From Paracoccaceae bacterium (GTDB taxonomy: Bacteria; Pseudomonadota; Alphaproteobacteria; Rhodobacterales; Rhodobacteraceae): DNA of 64,000 bases. Below the pieces are notes generated by a model. It did not search any database, was not told the DNA's origin, and was given only the letters and a program-made list of their open reading frames with translations. The translations under genes and the position numbers were made by a program. Positions within the stretch are counted from its first letter, which is position 1. The number at the start of each line of letters is the position of its first letter. Location: contig JANREX010000050.1 in the NCBI GenBank assembly GCA_030758115.1, positions 31,539 through 95,538 of the forward strand, given 5' to 3'. Positions 45,161 through 55,380 of this stretch are shown here, in pieces.

Positions 45161-47416
45161 ATGAGCCTTGCCAACAAACTGGCGGAAGAACGGCGTGCCC
45201 GGCTTGCCGCAGAACGCATGCTGGAATTGAAGCAGGCCGAACTCTTTGCCGCAAATCGCAAGCTGGGCCGCCATGCGCAGGCCCTTTCGGAAGAAATCCA
45301 CGAAACCCGTGCACAGGTGCAGACCGTTCAGGATGAAAACCGGCGCGTGAAGTCCGATCTGTCCGTGGCACATCAGAAGGTCGAGATCGCGGAGCGTCGC
45401 CTGTGGCATTCGATCGAAACGATCCAGGACGGGTTTGCCTTCTTCGACCTCGACAATCGCATGATCGCCGCCAACCGGGCCTATCTGTCGGTCTTCGAAG
45501 ACCTGGAGGAGGTGGGTCCGGGCGTCACCTATCCGCGTATCCTGCAACTTCTGACCGAAGAGGGGATCGTCAATATCGGCACGCAGGCCCCGGCCGAATG
45601 GCGGGCCATGATGCAGACACGATGGGACTCGCCCGCGCCCGAACCCACGGTGATCCGCCTGTGGAACAATCAATACATCAAGCTGATCGACCAGCGCGGC
45701 AAGGGGGGCGATGTGGTCAGCCTTGCGCTGAACATCACCGAAACGGTGCGCTACCAGAAGGAACTGCGCCGCGCCCGCGAAAAGGCGGAAGCCGCCAACC
45801 GGGCAAAATCCGCCTTTCTGGCCAACATGAGCCACGAGATACGCACGCCGATGAATGGCGTCGTCGGCATGGCGGACCTGCTGGGCGAGACACGGCTGAC
45901 CGAAGAGCAGCGGCTTTACGTCAACACCATCAAGACCTCGGGCGAGGCGCTGCTTGTCATCATCAATGACGTTCTCGACTATTCCAAGATCGAAGCGGAA
46001 CGCCTGACCTTGCATCCGGAACCTTTCGATCTGGAACGCGCCATTCACGAGGTCATCATGCTGCTGCAACCGGCAGCCCGCCAGAAGGGGCTGGAGCTTC
46101 TGGTCGATTATGACCTGTTCATGCCGACCATGTTCACGGGCGATCCCGGTCGCATCCGTCAGGTCCTGACCAACCTGATCGGCAATGCGGTGAAATTCAC
46201 CCTGTCAGGGCATGTGCTGGTCCGCGTCGTCGGGATGCAGGCCGAAGGCAGCGACACCGGACAGGTGCATGTCCTGATCGAGGATACCGGTATCGGGATT
46301 TCCGCCGACAAGATCGAGCATGTCTTTGGCGAGTTCAACCAGGTCGAGGATGAGCGGAACCGCCGGTTCGAGGGGACCGGGCTGGGCCTTGCGATCTCGC
46401 AAAGCCTGATCGGGCTGATGGGCGGCAAGATATGGGTGGATTCGCAGGTGGGGCGCGGCAGTGTCTTCGGCTTCCGCCTTGATCTGCCGGTGGTCGACAG
46501 CCTGCAAGGCGATCCGGCGACGGAACCGGTGGCGCCAGGCCGGGGCGTGACACGGGCGCTTGTCGTCGATCCGCTCGAGGTGAACCGCAGCGTGCTGACC
46601 CGCCAGATGCAGGCCCTCGGCATTGCCGTTGTCGCCTGTTCCAGCGGTGACGAGGCGCTTGCCCTGCTGCCGGATGGTTTCGATCTGGTTCTGACAGAGC
46701 ACAGCATGCCGGACATGGACGGGCTGGAACTGGCCGATGCCATGCGCGCCGCGGGCCATGCGGCGCCGATTCTGCTGTTCACCTCCAACGCGGGTTTTGC
46801 CGAACAGGATCCGGCGCATGTTCTGCTGCATGCCATCCTGCAAAAACCCGTGCCACGCAGACAGCTTTTTGCAGCGCTGGGCAACTTGCCCCTGCAGCCT
46901 GCCGATACCGCGCCAGCGTCCGGGGGCGGGCCGGCTTCCGCGGTGGCGACGGCTGATCATGTCGGGCCGGATCATGACCCCCCGGGGCGCCTGATGCGGG
47001 TGCTTGCCGCGGAAGACAATCGGACGAACCAGCTGGTCCTGGCGCGCATGCTGCAACATCTTCAGATCGACCTGCGCTTTGCCGCCAATGGCAAGGAGGC
47101 GGTCGAGGTTTTTGCCGCCTTCAGGCCGGACCTGGTCTTCATGGACATCTCCATGCCTGAAATGGACGGAAAGGAAGCAACATCGCGATTGCGCGCCGAC
47201 GAGGATGCCATGGACGCGCCGCGCGTTCCCATCATCGCGATGACGGCCCATGCCATGGAAGGCGACCGCGAGGCGATCCTTGCCGCAGGTCTGGACGACT
47301 ACCTGTCAAAACCCCTGCGCAAGGCCGATCTGTTGGCGCGGATCCTGGCGCATTGCCCGCAAGGGGCGATCCCGCCGCAAGCCATTGCCGAACAGGTCGA
47401 AGGGCTTTCGGCGTGA
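45161..47416 (+). CDS. Hybrid sensor histidine kinase with two receiver domains (first one degenerate)
   Basis: A soluble multi-domain kinase of 751 residues without membrane segments. Order: coiled coil (residues 1-85), a PAS domain ([20 protein letters not shown], about 85-200), HisKA with [15 protein letters not shown] and phospho-acceptor His225, HATPase ([28 protein letters not shown]), REC1 (about 465-580) and REC2 (about 615-735). In REC1 the phosphorylatable Asp is replaced by Glu513 ([13 protein letters not shown]) and the acidic pair reads VVDPLE. REC2 is normal, with Asp662 in [12 protein letters not shown]. The start at 45161 follows GGAAAG. The signal and downstream partner are unknown; no response regulator or phosphotransferase gene is adjacent. 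Confidence 0.92.
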   Translation: MSLANKLAEERRARLAAERMLELKQAELFAANRKLGRHAQALSEEIHETRAQVQTVQDENRRVKSDLSVAHQKVEIAERRLWHSIETIQDGFAFFDLDNRMIAANRAYLSVFEDLEEVGPGVTYPRILQLLTEEGIVNIGTQAPAEWRAMMQTRWDSPAPEPTVIRLWNNQYIKLIDQRGKGGDVVSLALNITETVRYQKELRRAREKAEAANRAKSAFLANMSHEIRTPMNGVVGMADLLGETRLTEEQRLYVNTIKTSGEALLVIINDVLDYSKIEAERLTLHPEPFDLERAIHEVIMLLQPAARQKGLELLVDYDLFMPTMFTGDPGRIRQVLTNLIGNAVKFTLSGHVLVRVVGMQAEGSDTGQVHVLIEDTGIGISADKIEHVFGEFNQVEDERNRRFEGTGLGLAISQSLIGLMGGKIWVDSQVGRGSVFGFRLDLPVVDSLQGDPATEPVAPGRGVTRALVVDPLEVNRSVLTRQMQALGIAVVACSSGDEALALLPDGFDLVLTEHSMPDMDGLELADAMRAAGHAAPILLFTSNAGFAEQDPAHVLLHAILQKPVPRRQLFAALGNLPLQPADTAPASGGGPASAVATADHVGPDHDPPGRLMRVLAAEDNRTNQLVLARMLQHLQIDLRFAANGKEAVEVFAAFRPDLVFMDISMPEMDGKEATSRLRADEDAMDAPRVPIIAMTAHAMEGDREAILAAGLDDYLSKPLRKADLLARILAHCPQGAIPPQAIAEQVEGLSA

Positions 47417-47425
47417 TCGTTTTGC

Positions 47426-48202
47426 TCAGGCGGCCTTTTCCGCCGCCACGGCGTCACGCAGGAAAACCCAGCGGTCACCCTCGCTCAGCTCCGGGCGGAA
47501 GGCATAGCCGCCGGTGTCGAAATCGCGCAATCCCTCGGGGTTGGTCAGGCGGCGCTGAATGATGAAGCGCGCCATCGCGCCGCGCGCCTTCTTGGCGTAG
47601 AAGCTGACGATCTTGGCCTCGCCGTTCTTTTCCTCAAGGAAAACCGGCGTGATGACCCGCAGCTTCAGCGCCGACAGGTCCACCGCGCCGAAATATTCCT
47701 GGCTTGCGCAATTCACCAGCGTGTCGGTGCCCAGTGCCTCGGCCTGCGCATTCAGCGCCTGCGCGATCCGGTCGCCCCAGTAATCATAAAGCGATGCGCC
47801 CCGCGCCGTTTTCAGGCGGCTGCCCATCTCCAGCCGGTAGGGCTGGATCGCGTCCAGCGGGCGCAGCACGCCGTAAAGACCCGACAGGATACGCAAATGA
47901 TCCTGCGCAAAGGCCATTTCATCGGCGTCCAGCGATCCGGCCTCAAGCCCCTGATATGTGTCGCCCGCAAAGGCCAGGGCCGCGGGCTTTTCCTCCATGG
48001 TGCCGAAATCGCGGAAGCGTTCGGCGTTCAGCCGTGCCAGGCTTTCGCTGATGCCCATCAGCTTTTGCAGATCCTTGATCGTCAGATCGCGCGCCACCTT
48101 CGCCAGGCTGACCGCGTCCTTCGCGAAATCGGGACGGGTCGGGGTCAGGTCCGCAACCTCGGTCATGTCCAGCTTCTTGGCGGGCGAGACGGTGATCAGC
48201 AT
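47426..48202 (-). CDS. yaaA: Peroxide stress protein YaaA
   Basis: A 258-residue member of the YaaA (UPF0246, DUF328) family, which in E. coli lowers free iron and limits DNA damage during hydrogen peroxide stress. Family features: the N-terminal ITVSPAKKLDMTE, PAALAFAGDTYQGLEA, LRILSGLYGVLRPLD near residue 105, NCASQEYFGAVD near residue 163 and FYAKKARGAMARF near residue 200. The C-terminus contains GYAFRPELSEGDRWVFLRD. The stop is 9 bases from the stop of the convergent kinase gene, so no separate terminator fits between them. No peroxide-responsive site is evident upstream. Confidence 0.94.
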   Translation of the reverse strand: MLITVSPAKKLDMTEVADLTPTRPDFAKDAVSLAKVARDLTIKDLQKLMGISESLARLNAERFRDFGTMEEKPAALAFAGDTYQGLEAGSLDADEMAFAQDHLRILSGLYGVLRPLDAIQPYRLEMGSRLKTARGASLYDYWGDRIAQALNAQAEALGTDTLVNCASQEYFGAVDLSALKLRVITPVFLEEKNGEAKIVSFYAKKARGAMARFIIQRRLTNPEGLRDFDTGGYAFRPELSEGDRWVFLRDAVAAEKAA

Positions 48203-48235
48203 GCATTTCCCCTTTTCATCAGCGTTGCAGATGAT

Positions 48236-50275
48236 CTAGCCCGCATCACGCAGCACGTCCAGAAAGGCCGGGCCGAAACGTTCGGCACGCTTGTCACCCA
48301 GCAACCTTTCCATCTCGCGCGCGTCGCGCGGGCGCAGTTGCGCCACCTTGGCCAGCAAGGCGGCAGAGCAACTCAGCGGCTTGTCGACACCATCGGCCCC
48401 GCGGGCCAGATCGGCCTGGGCGGCGAGCAGGCGATCATAAAGCGATGCCTCGGTCCGGCCGGCGATCTTGCGGCGCGCCGGGTGCATCTGCTCTACCGAT
48501 CCGGTGATCACCTCAAGGAAGGTCGCGCCATAGCTTTCCAGCTTTTTCGCGCCCACCCCGCCGATCCGCGCCATCGCATCCATGGTGGCGGGCCGGGTTT
48601 CGGCCATCTCGATCAGGGTCTTGTCGGTAAAGATGACATAGGCGGGGACGCGCGCCGTCTCGGCCAGCGCGCGGCGCTTGGCCTTGAGCGCGGACAGCAG
48701 CGGCGCATCCTCGTCCGAGACAAGGGTTTTCACCGCCGGGCGGCGATCGGGCTTGGCCACGGAATCGCTGCGCAACGTGATCGAGGCCTCGTCCCGCAGG
48801 ATCGGCCGGGCGGCATCGGTCATGCGCAGCGCGCCATGGCGTTCGGGGTCGGGGCGGATCAGGTCATGGCCCATCATCTGCCGGAAGATCGCTTGCCATT
48901 GCGGGCGCGAATAATCCTTGCCCACCCCGAAGGTGGGCAGCGCATCATGCCCACGCTCGCGCACCTTGTCGGTCTTGTTGCCTGTCAGGATATCGATCAG
49001 ATGCCCCGCGCCGAACCATTCTTCGGTGCGCAGGATCGCCGACAGGGCCTTGCGCACCGCCAGTGTCCCGTCGAAGACATCCGCCGGGTTGTCGCAAAGA
49101 TCGCAATTGCCGCAGGGTTCGGGCGTCTCGCCGAAATAGCGCAGCAAGCTCTGGCGGCGGCATGCCAGCGCCTCGGCCAGGCCCAGCAGGGCATTCAGCC
49201 GCGCGTGATCGGCCATGCGCCGGTCCGCCGGGGCCAGCCCCTCGTCGATCTGCGACCTGCGCAGACGAATGTCGTCGGGGCCATAGAGCGTCAGTGTCTC
49301 GGCAGGCGCGCCATCGCGGCCCGCGCGGCCGATCTCCTGGTAATAGGCCTCGATCGACTTGGGCAGGTCGGCATGGGCGACCCAGCGGATGTCGGGCTTG
49401 TCGATCCCCATGCCGAAGGCCACGGTCGCCACGACGATCAACCCGTCTTCCTGCTGAAACCGGGTCTCGGTCTGGCGCCGATCCTCGGCCTCCATCCCGC
49501 CGTGATAATGGCAGGCGGAATGCCCATCCTCGCGCAGGGCCTGGGCCAGCGTTTCGGTCTTGGCGCGGGTGCCGCAATAGACGATCCCCGATTGCCCCTT
49601 GCGCGCTGCGGCGAAGGACAGGATCTGGCGGCGCGGATTGTCCTTGGCGGCAAAGGCCAGGTGGATATTGGGCCGGTCGAAACCGCGCAGGAATTTCTGC
49701 GGGGCCTGCCCGTCGAACAGCCGCGTGACGATCTCGTCCTGGGTTTCGGCATCCGCCGTCGCGGTGAAGGCTGCCAGCGGCACGTCCAGCGCGCGGCGCA
49801 ATTCGCCGATCCGCAGGTAATCGGGGCGGAAATCATGACCCCATTGGCTGACGCAATGCGCCTCGTCCACCGCGATCAGGCTGACGCCCGCGCGCTGCAG
49901 CATCCCGAAGGACGAATGCGCCGCCAGCCGTTCGGGCGCGATATAGAGCAGCTTGAGGCGCTTTTCCTCCAGCGCCAGCCAGACGGCGTCGGTTTCCTCG
50001 GGCGTGTTGCCCGAGGTCAGCGCGCCCGCCTCGACACCCGCCTCGCGCAGGGCGCGCACCTGATCGCGCATCAGCGCGATCAAGGGCGAGATCACGACGG
50101 TGACGCCCTCGCGCATCAGCGCGGGCAGCTGGAAGCACAGGGATTTGCCGCCGCCGGTGGGCATGATGGCCAGCACGTTGCGCCCTTGGGCCACGGCCTC
50201 CACGATCTCGGCCTGTCCCGGGCGGAAGGCGTCGAATCCGAAGATGTCGCGCAGCAGCGGGACGGCGCTTTGCAT
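48236..50275 (-). CDS. recQ: ATP-dependent DNA helicase RecQ
   Basis: A 3'-5' superfamily 2 helicase of 679 residues acting in recombination repair and restart of stalled forks. In order: motif I MPTGGGKSLCFQLPAL near residue 40, motif II DEAHCVSQWGHDFR, motif IV-VI regions (YHGGMEAEDRR; GMGIDKPDIRWVAH; YYQEIGRAGRDG near residue 325), the zinc-binding CGNCDLCDNP near residue 400, a winged-helix part and an HRDC domain (LKAKRRALAETARVPAYVIF) around residues 515-590. Beyond the HRDC there is a C-terminal extension with MHPARRK. The start at 50275 is chosen because the helicase core begins directly there. No SOS box is seen upstream. Confidence 0.96.
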   Translation of the reverse strand: MQSAVPLLRDIFGFDAFRPGQAEIVEAVAQGRNVLAIMPTGGGKSLCFQLPALMREGVTVVISPLIALMRDQVRALREAGVEAGALTSGNTPEETDAVWLALEEKRLKLLYIAPERLAAHSSFGMLQRAGVSLIAVDEAHCVSQWGHDFRPDYLRIGELRRALDVPLAAFTATADAETQDEIVTRLFDGQAPQKFLRGFDRPNIHLAFAAKDNPRRQILSFAAARKGQSGIVYCGTRAKTETLAQALREDGHSACHYHGGMEAEDRRQTETRFQQEDGLIVVATVAFGMGIDKPDIRWVAHADLPKSIEAYYQEIGRAGRDGAPAETLTLYGPDDIRLRRSQIDEGLAPADRRMADHARLNALLGLAEALACRRQSLLRYFGETPEPCGNCDLCDNPADVFDGTLAVRKALSAILRTEEWFGAGHLIDILTGNKTDKVRERGHDALPTFGVGKDYSRPQWQAIFRQMMGHDLIRPDPERHGALRMTDAARPILRDEASITLRSDSVAKPDRRPAVKTLVSDEDAPLLSALKAKRRALAETARVPAYVIFTDKTLIEMAETRPATMDAMARIGGVGAKKLESYGATFLEVITGSVEQMHPARRKIAGRTEASLYDRLLAAQADLARGADGVDKPLSCSAALLAKVAQLRPRDAREMERLLGDKRAERFGPAFLDVLRDAG

Positions 50276-50378
50276 GGGACCCCCTGTCGGTCTGTCTATA
50301 TCTGCTCTTTCCAGACTAATCCCACACCATGGGTTGTTGGGCAAGAGGCGGATAGACGCGCCAGGGGCGGAAAGCGTC

Positions 50379-50663
50379 TCAGCCCAGCAGGATGGCGGGC
50401 AAAATGAAATCGCGCAGCGAAATGACCGCGATGAAGGCGACAAGCGGCGCAAGGTCCAGCGGGCCTGTGTCGGGCAGCACGCGGCGGATCGGGGTGTAGA
50501 GCGGTTCCAGCACGCGGTTCAGCCCGGTCCAGAGCTGATAGACGAATTGCTGGTTCAGGTTCAGCACCTGGAAGTTGATCAGCCAGCTCATGATGATATG
50601 GGCCAGCATGATGAAGAAGACCACATCAAGGATGAGGGCAAGGGTCTGGTAAAGCGCAATCAT
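50379..50663 (-). CDS. YggT family membrane protein
   Basis: A small integral membrane protein of 94 residues with two hydrophobic helices (TLALILDVVFFIMLAHIIMSWL and LAPLVAFIAVISLRDFILPAILL) separated by a polar loop that holds the family core VYQLWTGLNRVLEPLYTPIRRVLP. The family is linked to cell division and osmotic or ion homeostasis in other bacteria, but its function is unclear. The start at 50663 follows GAGGAC. It lies between recQ and a divergent thioesterase gene and looks monocistronic. The in-frame upstream region is not coding. Confidence 0.9.
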   Translation of the reverse strand: MIALYQTLALILDVVFFIMLAHIIMSWLINFQVLNLNQQFVYQLWTGLNRVLEPLYTPIRRVLPDTGPLDLAPLVAFIAVISLRDFILPAILLG

Positions 50664-50805
50664 TCGGTCGGGTCCTCGGGTTAGCCTGACCCACAGGTAA
50701 GCGCGTCGCGCCGTGGTGGCAAGGTCTGGTGCCATCCTGCCCCCACGTTCGGCTTGACCCGCACCCCGAGCCACCCGAGTAACGCGACGCAAGCAAGAGG
50801 CCGCC

Positions 50806-51357
50806 ATGTATCCCGTCATCCGCCTTGTCACCGAATTCATCCGCTTTCGTCGCGCGCCCGCGCTGCCGCTGACGGGCACACATGTCTCGCGCCACATGTG
50901 CCTGCCCTGGGACATCGACCCGTGGATGGAGTTGAACAACGGGCGTACGCTGACCCTCTACGACCTGGGGCGGCTGCCGCTGGCCAGGCGCGCGGGCCTG
51001 ATCGGCGTGATGAGGCGCAACGGCTGGGGCCTGACCATGGCGGGGGCCATCGTGCGCTATCGGCGCCGGATCCGCATGTTCGAGGTGATCGAGATGCGCT
51101 CCCGTGCCCTGTGCTGGGACGCGCGCTTCATCTACCTTGAGCAGTCGATGTGGAAGGCCGATGGCGAATGCGCCAATCACATCGTCTATCGCGCGGCCCT
51201 GACGGACGGGAACGGGATCGTCCCACCCGAAAAAGTGGCCCGCGTCATCACCGGCCAGGACGCATCGCCCCCGATGCCTGACTGGATCACCGCCTGGGTG
51301 GCGGCCGAGGATTTGCGCCCCTGGCCACCAATGCAGGATATTCCCGGCCAGGCATGA
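50806..51357 (+). CDS. Acyl-CoA thioesterase-like protein (4HBT, THEM6-type)
   Basis: A 183-residue hotdog-fold protein of the 4HBT_2 type. Recognisable parts are RHMCLPWDIDPWMELNNGRT (the hotdog active-site helix region, with ELNNGR in place of the HVNN form), LYDLGRLPLARRAGLIGVM, and a basic RYRRRIRMFEVIEMRSRAL strand pair. Such proteins hydrolyse acyl-CoA thioesters or act on related acyl donors; the chain length is unknown. AAGAGG precedes the ATG at 5 bases. No fatty-acid genes are adjacent. Confidence 0.82.
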   Translation: MYPVIRLVTEFIRFRRAPALPLTGTHVSRHMCLPWDIDPWMELNNGRTLTLYDLGRLPLARRAGLIGVMRRNGWGLTMAGAIVRYRRRIRMFEVIEMRSRALCWDARFIYLEQSMWKADGECANHIVYRAALTDGNGIVPPEKVARVITGQDASPPMPDWITAWVAAEDLRPWPPMQDIPGQA

Positions 51358-51449
51358 CCGCCACGGCCGAGGATTGACTTGCCACTGTCATGATTTGCTT
51401 GTCTTATCCGGCTCGATGGCCCGTGCAAGGGGCTGACCGGGGGGACAGT

Positions 51450-52805
51450 ATGACGGCGATTTCCGTGCGGCGACGCATCTGGGGCTGGTTTTTCTTCGAC
51501 TGGGCCAGCCAGCCCTACAACACGCTTCTGATCACCTTCATCTTTGCGCCCTACGTCAAGGAATTGATGGGCGACGGCACCGCCGCGCAATCGGCTTGGG
51601 GTTTCGGAATCGGGGCCGCGGGTTTCGTGATCGCGGTTCTGGCACCCTTCCTGGGCGCCCTGGCCGACACATCGGGCAACCGCTTGCGCTATATCTGGCT
51701 TTTCTCGGTGATGTATGTCGTGGGCGCCTTCGGGCTGTGGTGGGCGGCACCCGATGATTTCAACCTGGTGCTGACGCTGGTCTTTTTCGCCATCGGCATG
51801 ATCGGGATGGAGTTCGCGACGATCTTCACCAACTCGATGCTGCCCGATCTTGGGCCGCGCGACCAGATCGGGCGTATTTCCGGCAATGGTTGGGCCTTTG
51901 GCTACCTGGGCGGGATGGTCACGCTGATCATCATGCTGGCGCTTCTTGCCGAAAGCGCCACGACCGGCAAGACCTTCATCGGGATCGATCCGATCCTGGG
52001 TCTTGATCCCGGCGAGCGGGAAGGCACCCGTGCAGTCGGCCCCCTGACCGCGATCTGGTATATCGTCTTCATGATCCCCTTTTTCCTGTGGGTGCGCGAT
52101 CCCAAGCCGGTGCGCGCAGCCCCCGGTGCCGTCAAACTCGCCCTGCGCGAGGTGGTCGGCACGGTGCGCGCCCTGCCGCAGACGCCATCCCTGTTTGCCT
52201 ATCTGGCGTCGTCCATGTTCTACCGCGATGCGCTGAACGGGATGTATGTCTTCGGCGGCATCTATGCGGCGGGCGTTCTGGAATGGTCGGTGGTGGATAC
52301 CGGCGTGTTCGGGATCGTGGCGATCATCTCGGGTACCATCTTTGCCTGGATCGGGGGCAAGGCGGATGACCGTTTCGGCCCGATGCGGGTGATCCGCACC
52401 TGTATCCTGGTGCTGACCTTCGTGGCCATTTCCATCGTCTTCGTCTCGCGCGACAGCGTCTATGGCATGCCGGTCGATGCGGCCTCGAAACTGCCCGACA
52501 TCGCCTTCTACATCCTGGGTGCGCTGATCGGCGCGGCGGGTGGCGTGATCCAGGCGGCCAGCCGCACGATGATGGTCCGCCAGGCCAATCCCGACCGCAT
52601 GACCGAAGCCTTCGGCCTTTATGCGCTGGCGGGCAAGGCCACGTCCTTTATTGCGCCGCTGTCCATAGGCATCATGACGGCGGTCACGCAAAGCCAGCAG
52701 CTGGGCGTGACGCCGCTGATCGTGCTTTTCCTTCTGGGCCTGTTCTTGCTAGGCTGGGTCAAACCGGATGGAGATGGAAAGGCATGGGCCGCGCGCGCTA
52801 CCTGA
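51450..52805 (+). CDS. MFS transporter, UMF1 (Atg22-like) family
   Basis: A predicted 12-helix membrane transporter of 451 residues. It starts with the family signature (WGWFFFDWASQPYNTLLITF) and shows SAWGFGIGAAGFVIAVLAP and SASRT-like AASRTMMVRQANP elements. The UMF1 clade is distantly related to yeast Atg22, a vacuolar amino-acid exporter; substrates of the bacterial members are mostly unknown. The start at 51450 follows GGGGGACA. Its last 22 bases overlap the start of mepA in another frame, so the two genes are probably coupled. Confidence 0.9.
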   Translation: MTAISVRRRIWGWFFFDWASQPYNTLLITFIFAPYVKELMGDGTAAQSAWGFGIGAAGFVIAVLAPFLGALADTSGNRLRYIWLFSVMYVVGAFGLWWAAPDDFNLVLTLVFFAIGMIGMEFATIFTNSMLPDLGPRDQIGRISGNGWAFGYLGGMVTLIIMLALLAESATTGKTFIGIDPILGLDPGEREGTRAVGPLTAIWYIVFMIPFFLWVRDPKPVRAAPGAVKLALREVVGTVRALPQTPSLFAYLASSMFYRDALNGMYVFGGIYAAGVLEWSVVDTGVFGIVAIISGTIFAWIGGKADDRFGPMRVIRTCILVLTFVAISIVFVSRDSVYGMPVDAASKLPDIAFYILGALIGAAGGVIQAASRTMMVRQANPDRMTEAFGLYALAGKATSFIAPLSIGIMTAVTQSQQLGVTPLIVLFLLGLFLLGWVKPDGDGKAWAARAT

Positions 52806-53665
52806 CACTGACGATTGCCCTGTTTCTGAGTATGGCGCTGGCCGATATCGCAAGCGCACAGGCGGCCAAGCAACTGTTCGGGGCGCAAAGAACGCCCGCA
52901 GCAGCCCAGCCCGCGCCATTTGGCGGCTATGCCAAGGGCTGCATCGCGGGGGCGGTCGAACTGCCGGAAACCGGGCCGACATGGCAGGCCATGCGCCTGT
53001 CGCGCAACCGCAACTGGGGTCACCCCGAAACGATTGATTTTCTCAAGGACCTGTCCGGTTTCGCGGCGCGCCTGCCCGGCTGGCAAGGGCTTTACATCGG
53101 TGACATCAGCCAGCCGCGTGGCGGGCCGATGCTGACCGGGCACGCCAGTCACCAGATCGGGCTTGATGCCGATATCTGGATGCTGCCGCCCAAGCGCCTG
53201 AACCTGAGCCGGAACGAGCGCGAGAATATCTCGTCGATCTCGTTGCGCCGGGCGGAAGGCGCTTATGTCAATTCCAGCTGGACCCGCCAGCATCACGAGG
53301 TGATCAAGGCGGCCGCATCCGATCCGCGCGTGGCGCGGATCTTCGTCTTTCCGGGTGCCAAGGTGCAGATGTGCAAGGATGAACGCGGCGACCGTGCCTA
53401 TCTGCGCAAGATCCGTCCCTGGTACGGGCATCACTACCATTTCCACGTGCGCCTGAACTGCCCGCGTGGTGCGCGGGGCTGTCTGGATCAGGACATGCCG
53501 CCGCCCGGTGACGGGTGCGACGAGGCGCAGGGATGGGTCAACAACATCCTGAGCCCGCCCCCACCCAAGCCACGCGATCCCAACGCGCCCAAGCCAAAGC
53601 CGCGCCGCGACCTGACCCTGGCCGATCTGCCCGATCAATGCGCCGCCGTGTTGCGTGCGCGCTAA
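52784..53665 (+). CDS. mepA: Penicillin-insensitive murein endopeptidase
   Basis: A periplasmic LAS-type zinc endopeptidase of 293 residues that cuts D-alanyl-meso-DAP cross-links of peptidoglycan. It has a signal peptide ([17 protein letters not shown]), a typical N-terminal [11 protein letters not shown] block, [15 protein letters not shown] (zinc His and Asp) near residue 120, and the C-terminal [10 protein letters not shown] with the third zinc His near residue 215. A Pro/Lys-rich C-terminal tail ([19 protein letters not shown]) extends the protein. It overlaps the transporter gene by 22 bases, an unusually large overlap. A TTG-started gene follows after 23 bases, so this is probably one operon. 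Confidence 0.95.
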   Translation: MGRARYLTLTIALFLSMALADIASAQAAKQLFGAQRTPAAAQPAPFGGYAKGCIAGAVELPETGPTWQAMRLSRNRNWGHPETIDFLKDLSGFAARLPGWQGLYIGDISQPRGGPMLTGHASHQIGLDADIWMLPPKRLNLSRNERENISSISLRRAEGAYVNSSWTRQHHEVIKAAASDPRVARIFVFPGAKVQMCKDERGDRAYLRKIRPWYGHHYHFHVRLNCPRGARGCLDQDMPPPGDGCDEAQGWVNNILSPPPPKPRDPNAPKPKPRRDLTLADLPDQCAAVLRAR

Positions 53666-53688
53666 GACAAGTATCCCAGGATTTGCGC

Positions 53689-54642
53689 TTGTCCCGAAAA
53701 CCGAAATCAGGCTCTGGCCTGCGCAAGGGCCTTTTGGCCCTGGTGGCAGTTGCGGGGCTGGTCCTGGGGCTGGGCCTCGCCGGCGACGCGCGCCAGTTGG
53801 ATGGCGTGACCTATCTGGGCAGTTATCGCTGGCAGATGGATGATCCGGCCTTCGGCGGGTTTTCGGCCATTGAACTGGAGGCCGACGGTCAGGGTTTCAT
53901 GGCCCTTTCCGACAAGGGACATGCGGTCGCAGGACGCCTTGAGCGGGACGACGCGGGGCGCATCACCGGCATCAGCGCAGGCCGCCCGCTGTTGTTGCAG
54001 GATATCGCAGGCGTGCCGCTCAAGGACCGTGCGTCTGATTCCGAAGGTCTGGCGCTGGGGCCGCGGGGAGGCTTTCATGTCTCCTTCGAAGGGCGGCACA
54101 GGATCCGCCATTACACCGGGGTGGATCAGCCGGCGCAGCGCGTGGCCGGGCATCCCGATTTCGCCGGCTTGCAGATGAATTCCTCGCTCGAGGCGCTGGC
54201 CATCGACGCGCGCGGGCATCTCTTCACGCTTCCGGAACGCTCGGGTGCGCTGGACCGGCCCTTTCCGGTCTATCGTTTCGACGGGCAGGGCTGGGACATT
54301 CCCTTCAGTCTGTCGCGCAGTGCAGGGTTTCTGCCCGTGGGTGCGGATTTCGGGCCCGATGGCTGGCTCTACCTGCTGGAGCGCGCGCTGACCGGGCCGG
54401 GCTTTCGCAGCCGTGTGCGCCGCTTCGATGTGACCGGGGACAAGGTGAACGCCGAAGAGATCCTGTTGCAGACCCGCACCCGGCAGCATGACAACCTCGA
54501 AGGCATCTCGGTCTGGCAGGACGGGCAGGGGCGCATTCGGCTGACCATGATCGCGGATGACAATTTCAAATTCTTCCAGCGTACCGAACTGGTCGAATAC
54601 GCTGTCACGCCCCCTCTTGTCAGCGCGCCGGACAGGCAGTAA
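53689..54642 (+). CDS. Esterase-like activity of phytase family protein
   Basis: An exported protein of 317 residues belonging to the phytase-like beta-propeller (PF13449) family. The start is taken as TTG at 53689, because CCAGGA is at the right distance and a basic N-terminus ([12 protein letters not shown]) and hydrophobic segment ([18 protein letters not shown]) follow, giving a signal anchor. Propeller-like blocks: [74 protein letters not shown] and [17 protein letters not shown]. Family members hydrolyse phosphoesters or serve as lactonase-like proteins; the substrate here is unknown. An upstream in-frame ATG would overlap mepA and seems less likely. Confidence 0.85.
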   Translation: MSRKPKSGSGLRKGLLALVAVAGLVLGLGLAGDARQLDGVTYLGSYRWQMDDPAFGGFSAIELEADGQGFMALSDKGHAVAGRLERDDAGRITGISAGRPLLLQDIAGVPLKDRASDSEGLALGPRGGFHVSFEGRHRIRHYTGVDQPAQRVAGHPDFAGLQMNSSLEALAIDARGHLFTLPERSGALDRPFPVYRFDGQGWDIPFSLSRSAGFLPVGADFGPDGWLYLLERALTGPGFRSRVRRFDVTGDKVNAEEILLQTRTRQHDNLEGISVWQDGQGRIRLTMIADDNFKFFQRTELVEYAVTPPLVSAPDRQ

Positions 54643-54713
54643 ACGACGGCCTTCGATCTCATCCGCCCCTTACGGGGCCAAGTCGCCGCAACCTTGTCAA
54701 AACGGGCACACAT

Positions 54714-55337
54714 ATGAACCGCACCCATCTTCCCGGCATTCTTGCCATGGCCGCCATCGTCGTGGCCTCGAATATCCTTGTGCAATTCCTCTTCGGTCAA
54801 TGGCTGACCTGGGGGGCTTTCACCTATCCGCTTGCCTTTCTTGTCACCGATGTGATGAACCGCGTCTATGGCGTGTCAGCCGCGCGCCGCGTGGTCTTTG
54901 TCGGTTTCATCGTGGGCGTCATCTGCTCGCTGATCGGTACGCAGATCATGGGCGAATTCGGCCCGCTGGTCACAGTCCGCATCGCCATCGGCTCGGGTCT
55001 GGCCTTCCTGACCGCGCAGCTTCTGGACGTGGCGATCTTCGACCGCCTGCGGACGGGCCGCTGGTGGCGTGCGCCGCTGGCCTCGACGTTGATCGGGTCT
55101 TCGGTCGATACCGCGCTGTTCTTCACCATCGCCTTCTCGGCAAGCCTGTCCTTCATCGAACCGGCGAATGACGTGTCCTGGGCGGGTGAGGTTCTTCCGC
55201 TTCTGGGCGTCGGTCCCATGGTCCCGCTCTGGGTGTCGCTGGCCGTGGCAGACTGGGGTGTCAAACTTCTGCTCGCTTTGGTGGCACTTGTGCCGTTCCG
55301 CATCATCGTGGGGGCGCTTACCCCGCGCACCACATGA
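54714..55337 (+). CDS. Queuosine precursor transporter (VUT/YhhQ family)
   Basis: A 207-residue membrane protein with about six helices. It carries the YhhQ-type features: NILVQFLFGQWLTWGAFTYP near residue 20, FLVTDVMNRVYGVSAARRVV (the LTDVxxRxxG motif) near residue 42, and GSSVDTALFFTIAF near residue 130. YhhQ imports queuine precursors (preQ0/preQ1) in E. coli, and the motif set is the same. No queuosine-synthesis gene is nearby, and no preQ1-type aptamer is visible in the 71-bp leader, which only contains the short hairpin CCCCTTACGGGG (54665-54677 area). Ribosome binding before the ATG looks weak. Confidence 0.88.
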   Translation: MNRTHLPGILAMAAIVVASNILVQFLFGQWLTWGAFTYPLAFLVTDVMNRVYGVSAARRVVFVGFIVGVICSLIGTQIMGEFGPLVTVRIAIGSGLAFLTAQLLDVAIFDRLRTGRWWRAPLASTLIGSSVDTALFFTIAFSASLSFIEPANDVSWAGEVLPLLGVGPMVPLWVSLAVADWGVKLLLALVALVPFRIIVGALTPRTT

Positions 55338-55380
55338 TTTTGTTTTTGACATCTGCTGATTTTGTGGCAACCTGACCTCA

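Noticed and set aside
41209..45336. Long plus-strand open frame opposite the alpha-2-macroglobulin gene
   Set aside because: Antisense shadow of the macroglobulin codons; composition is not protein-like and there is no start signal.
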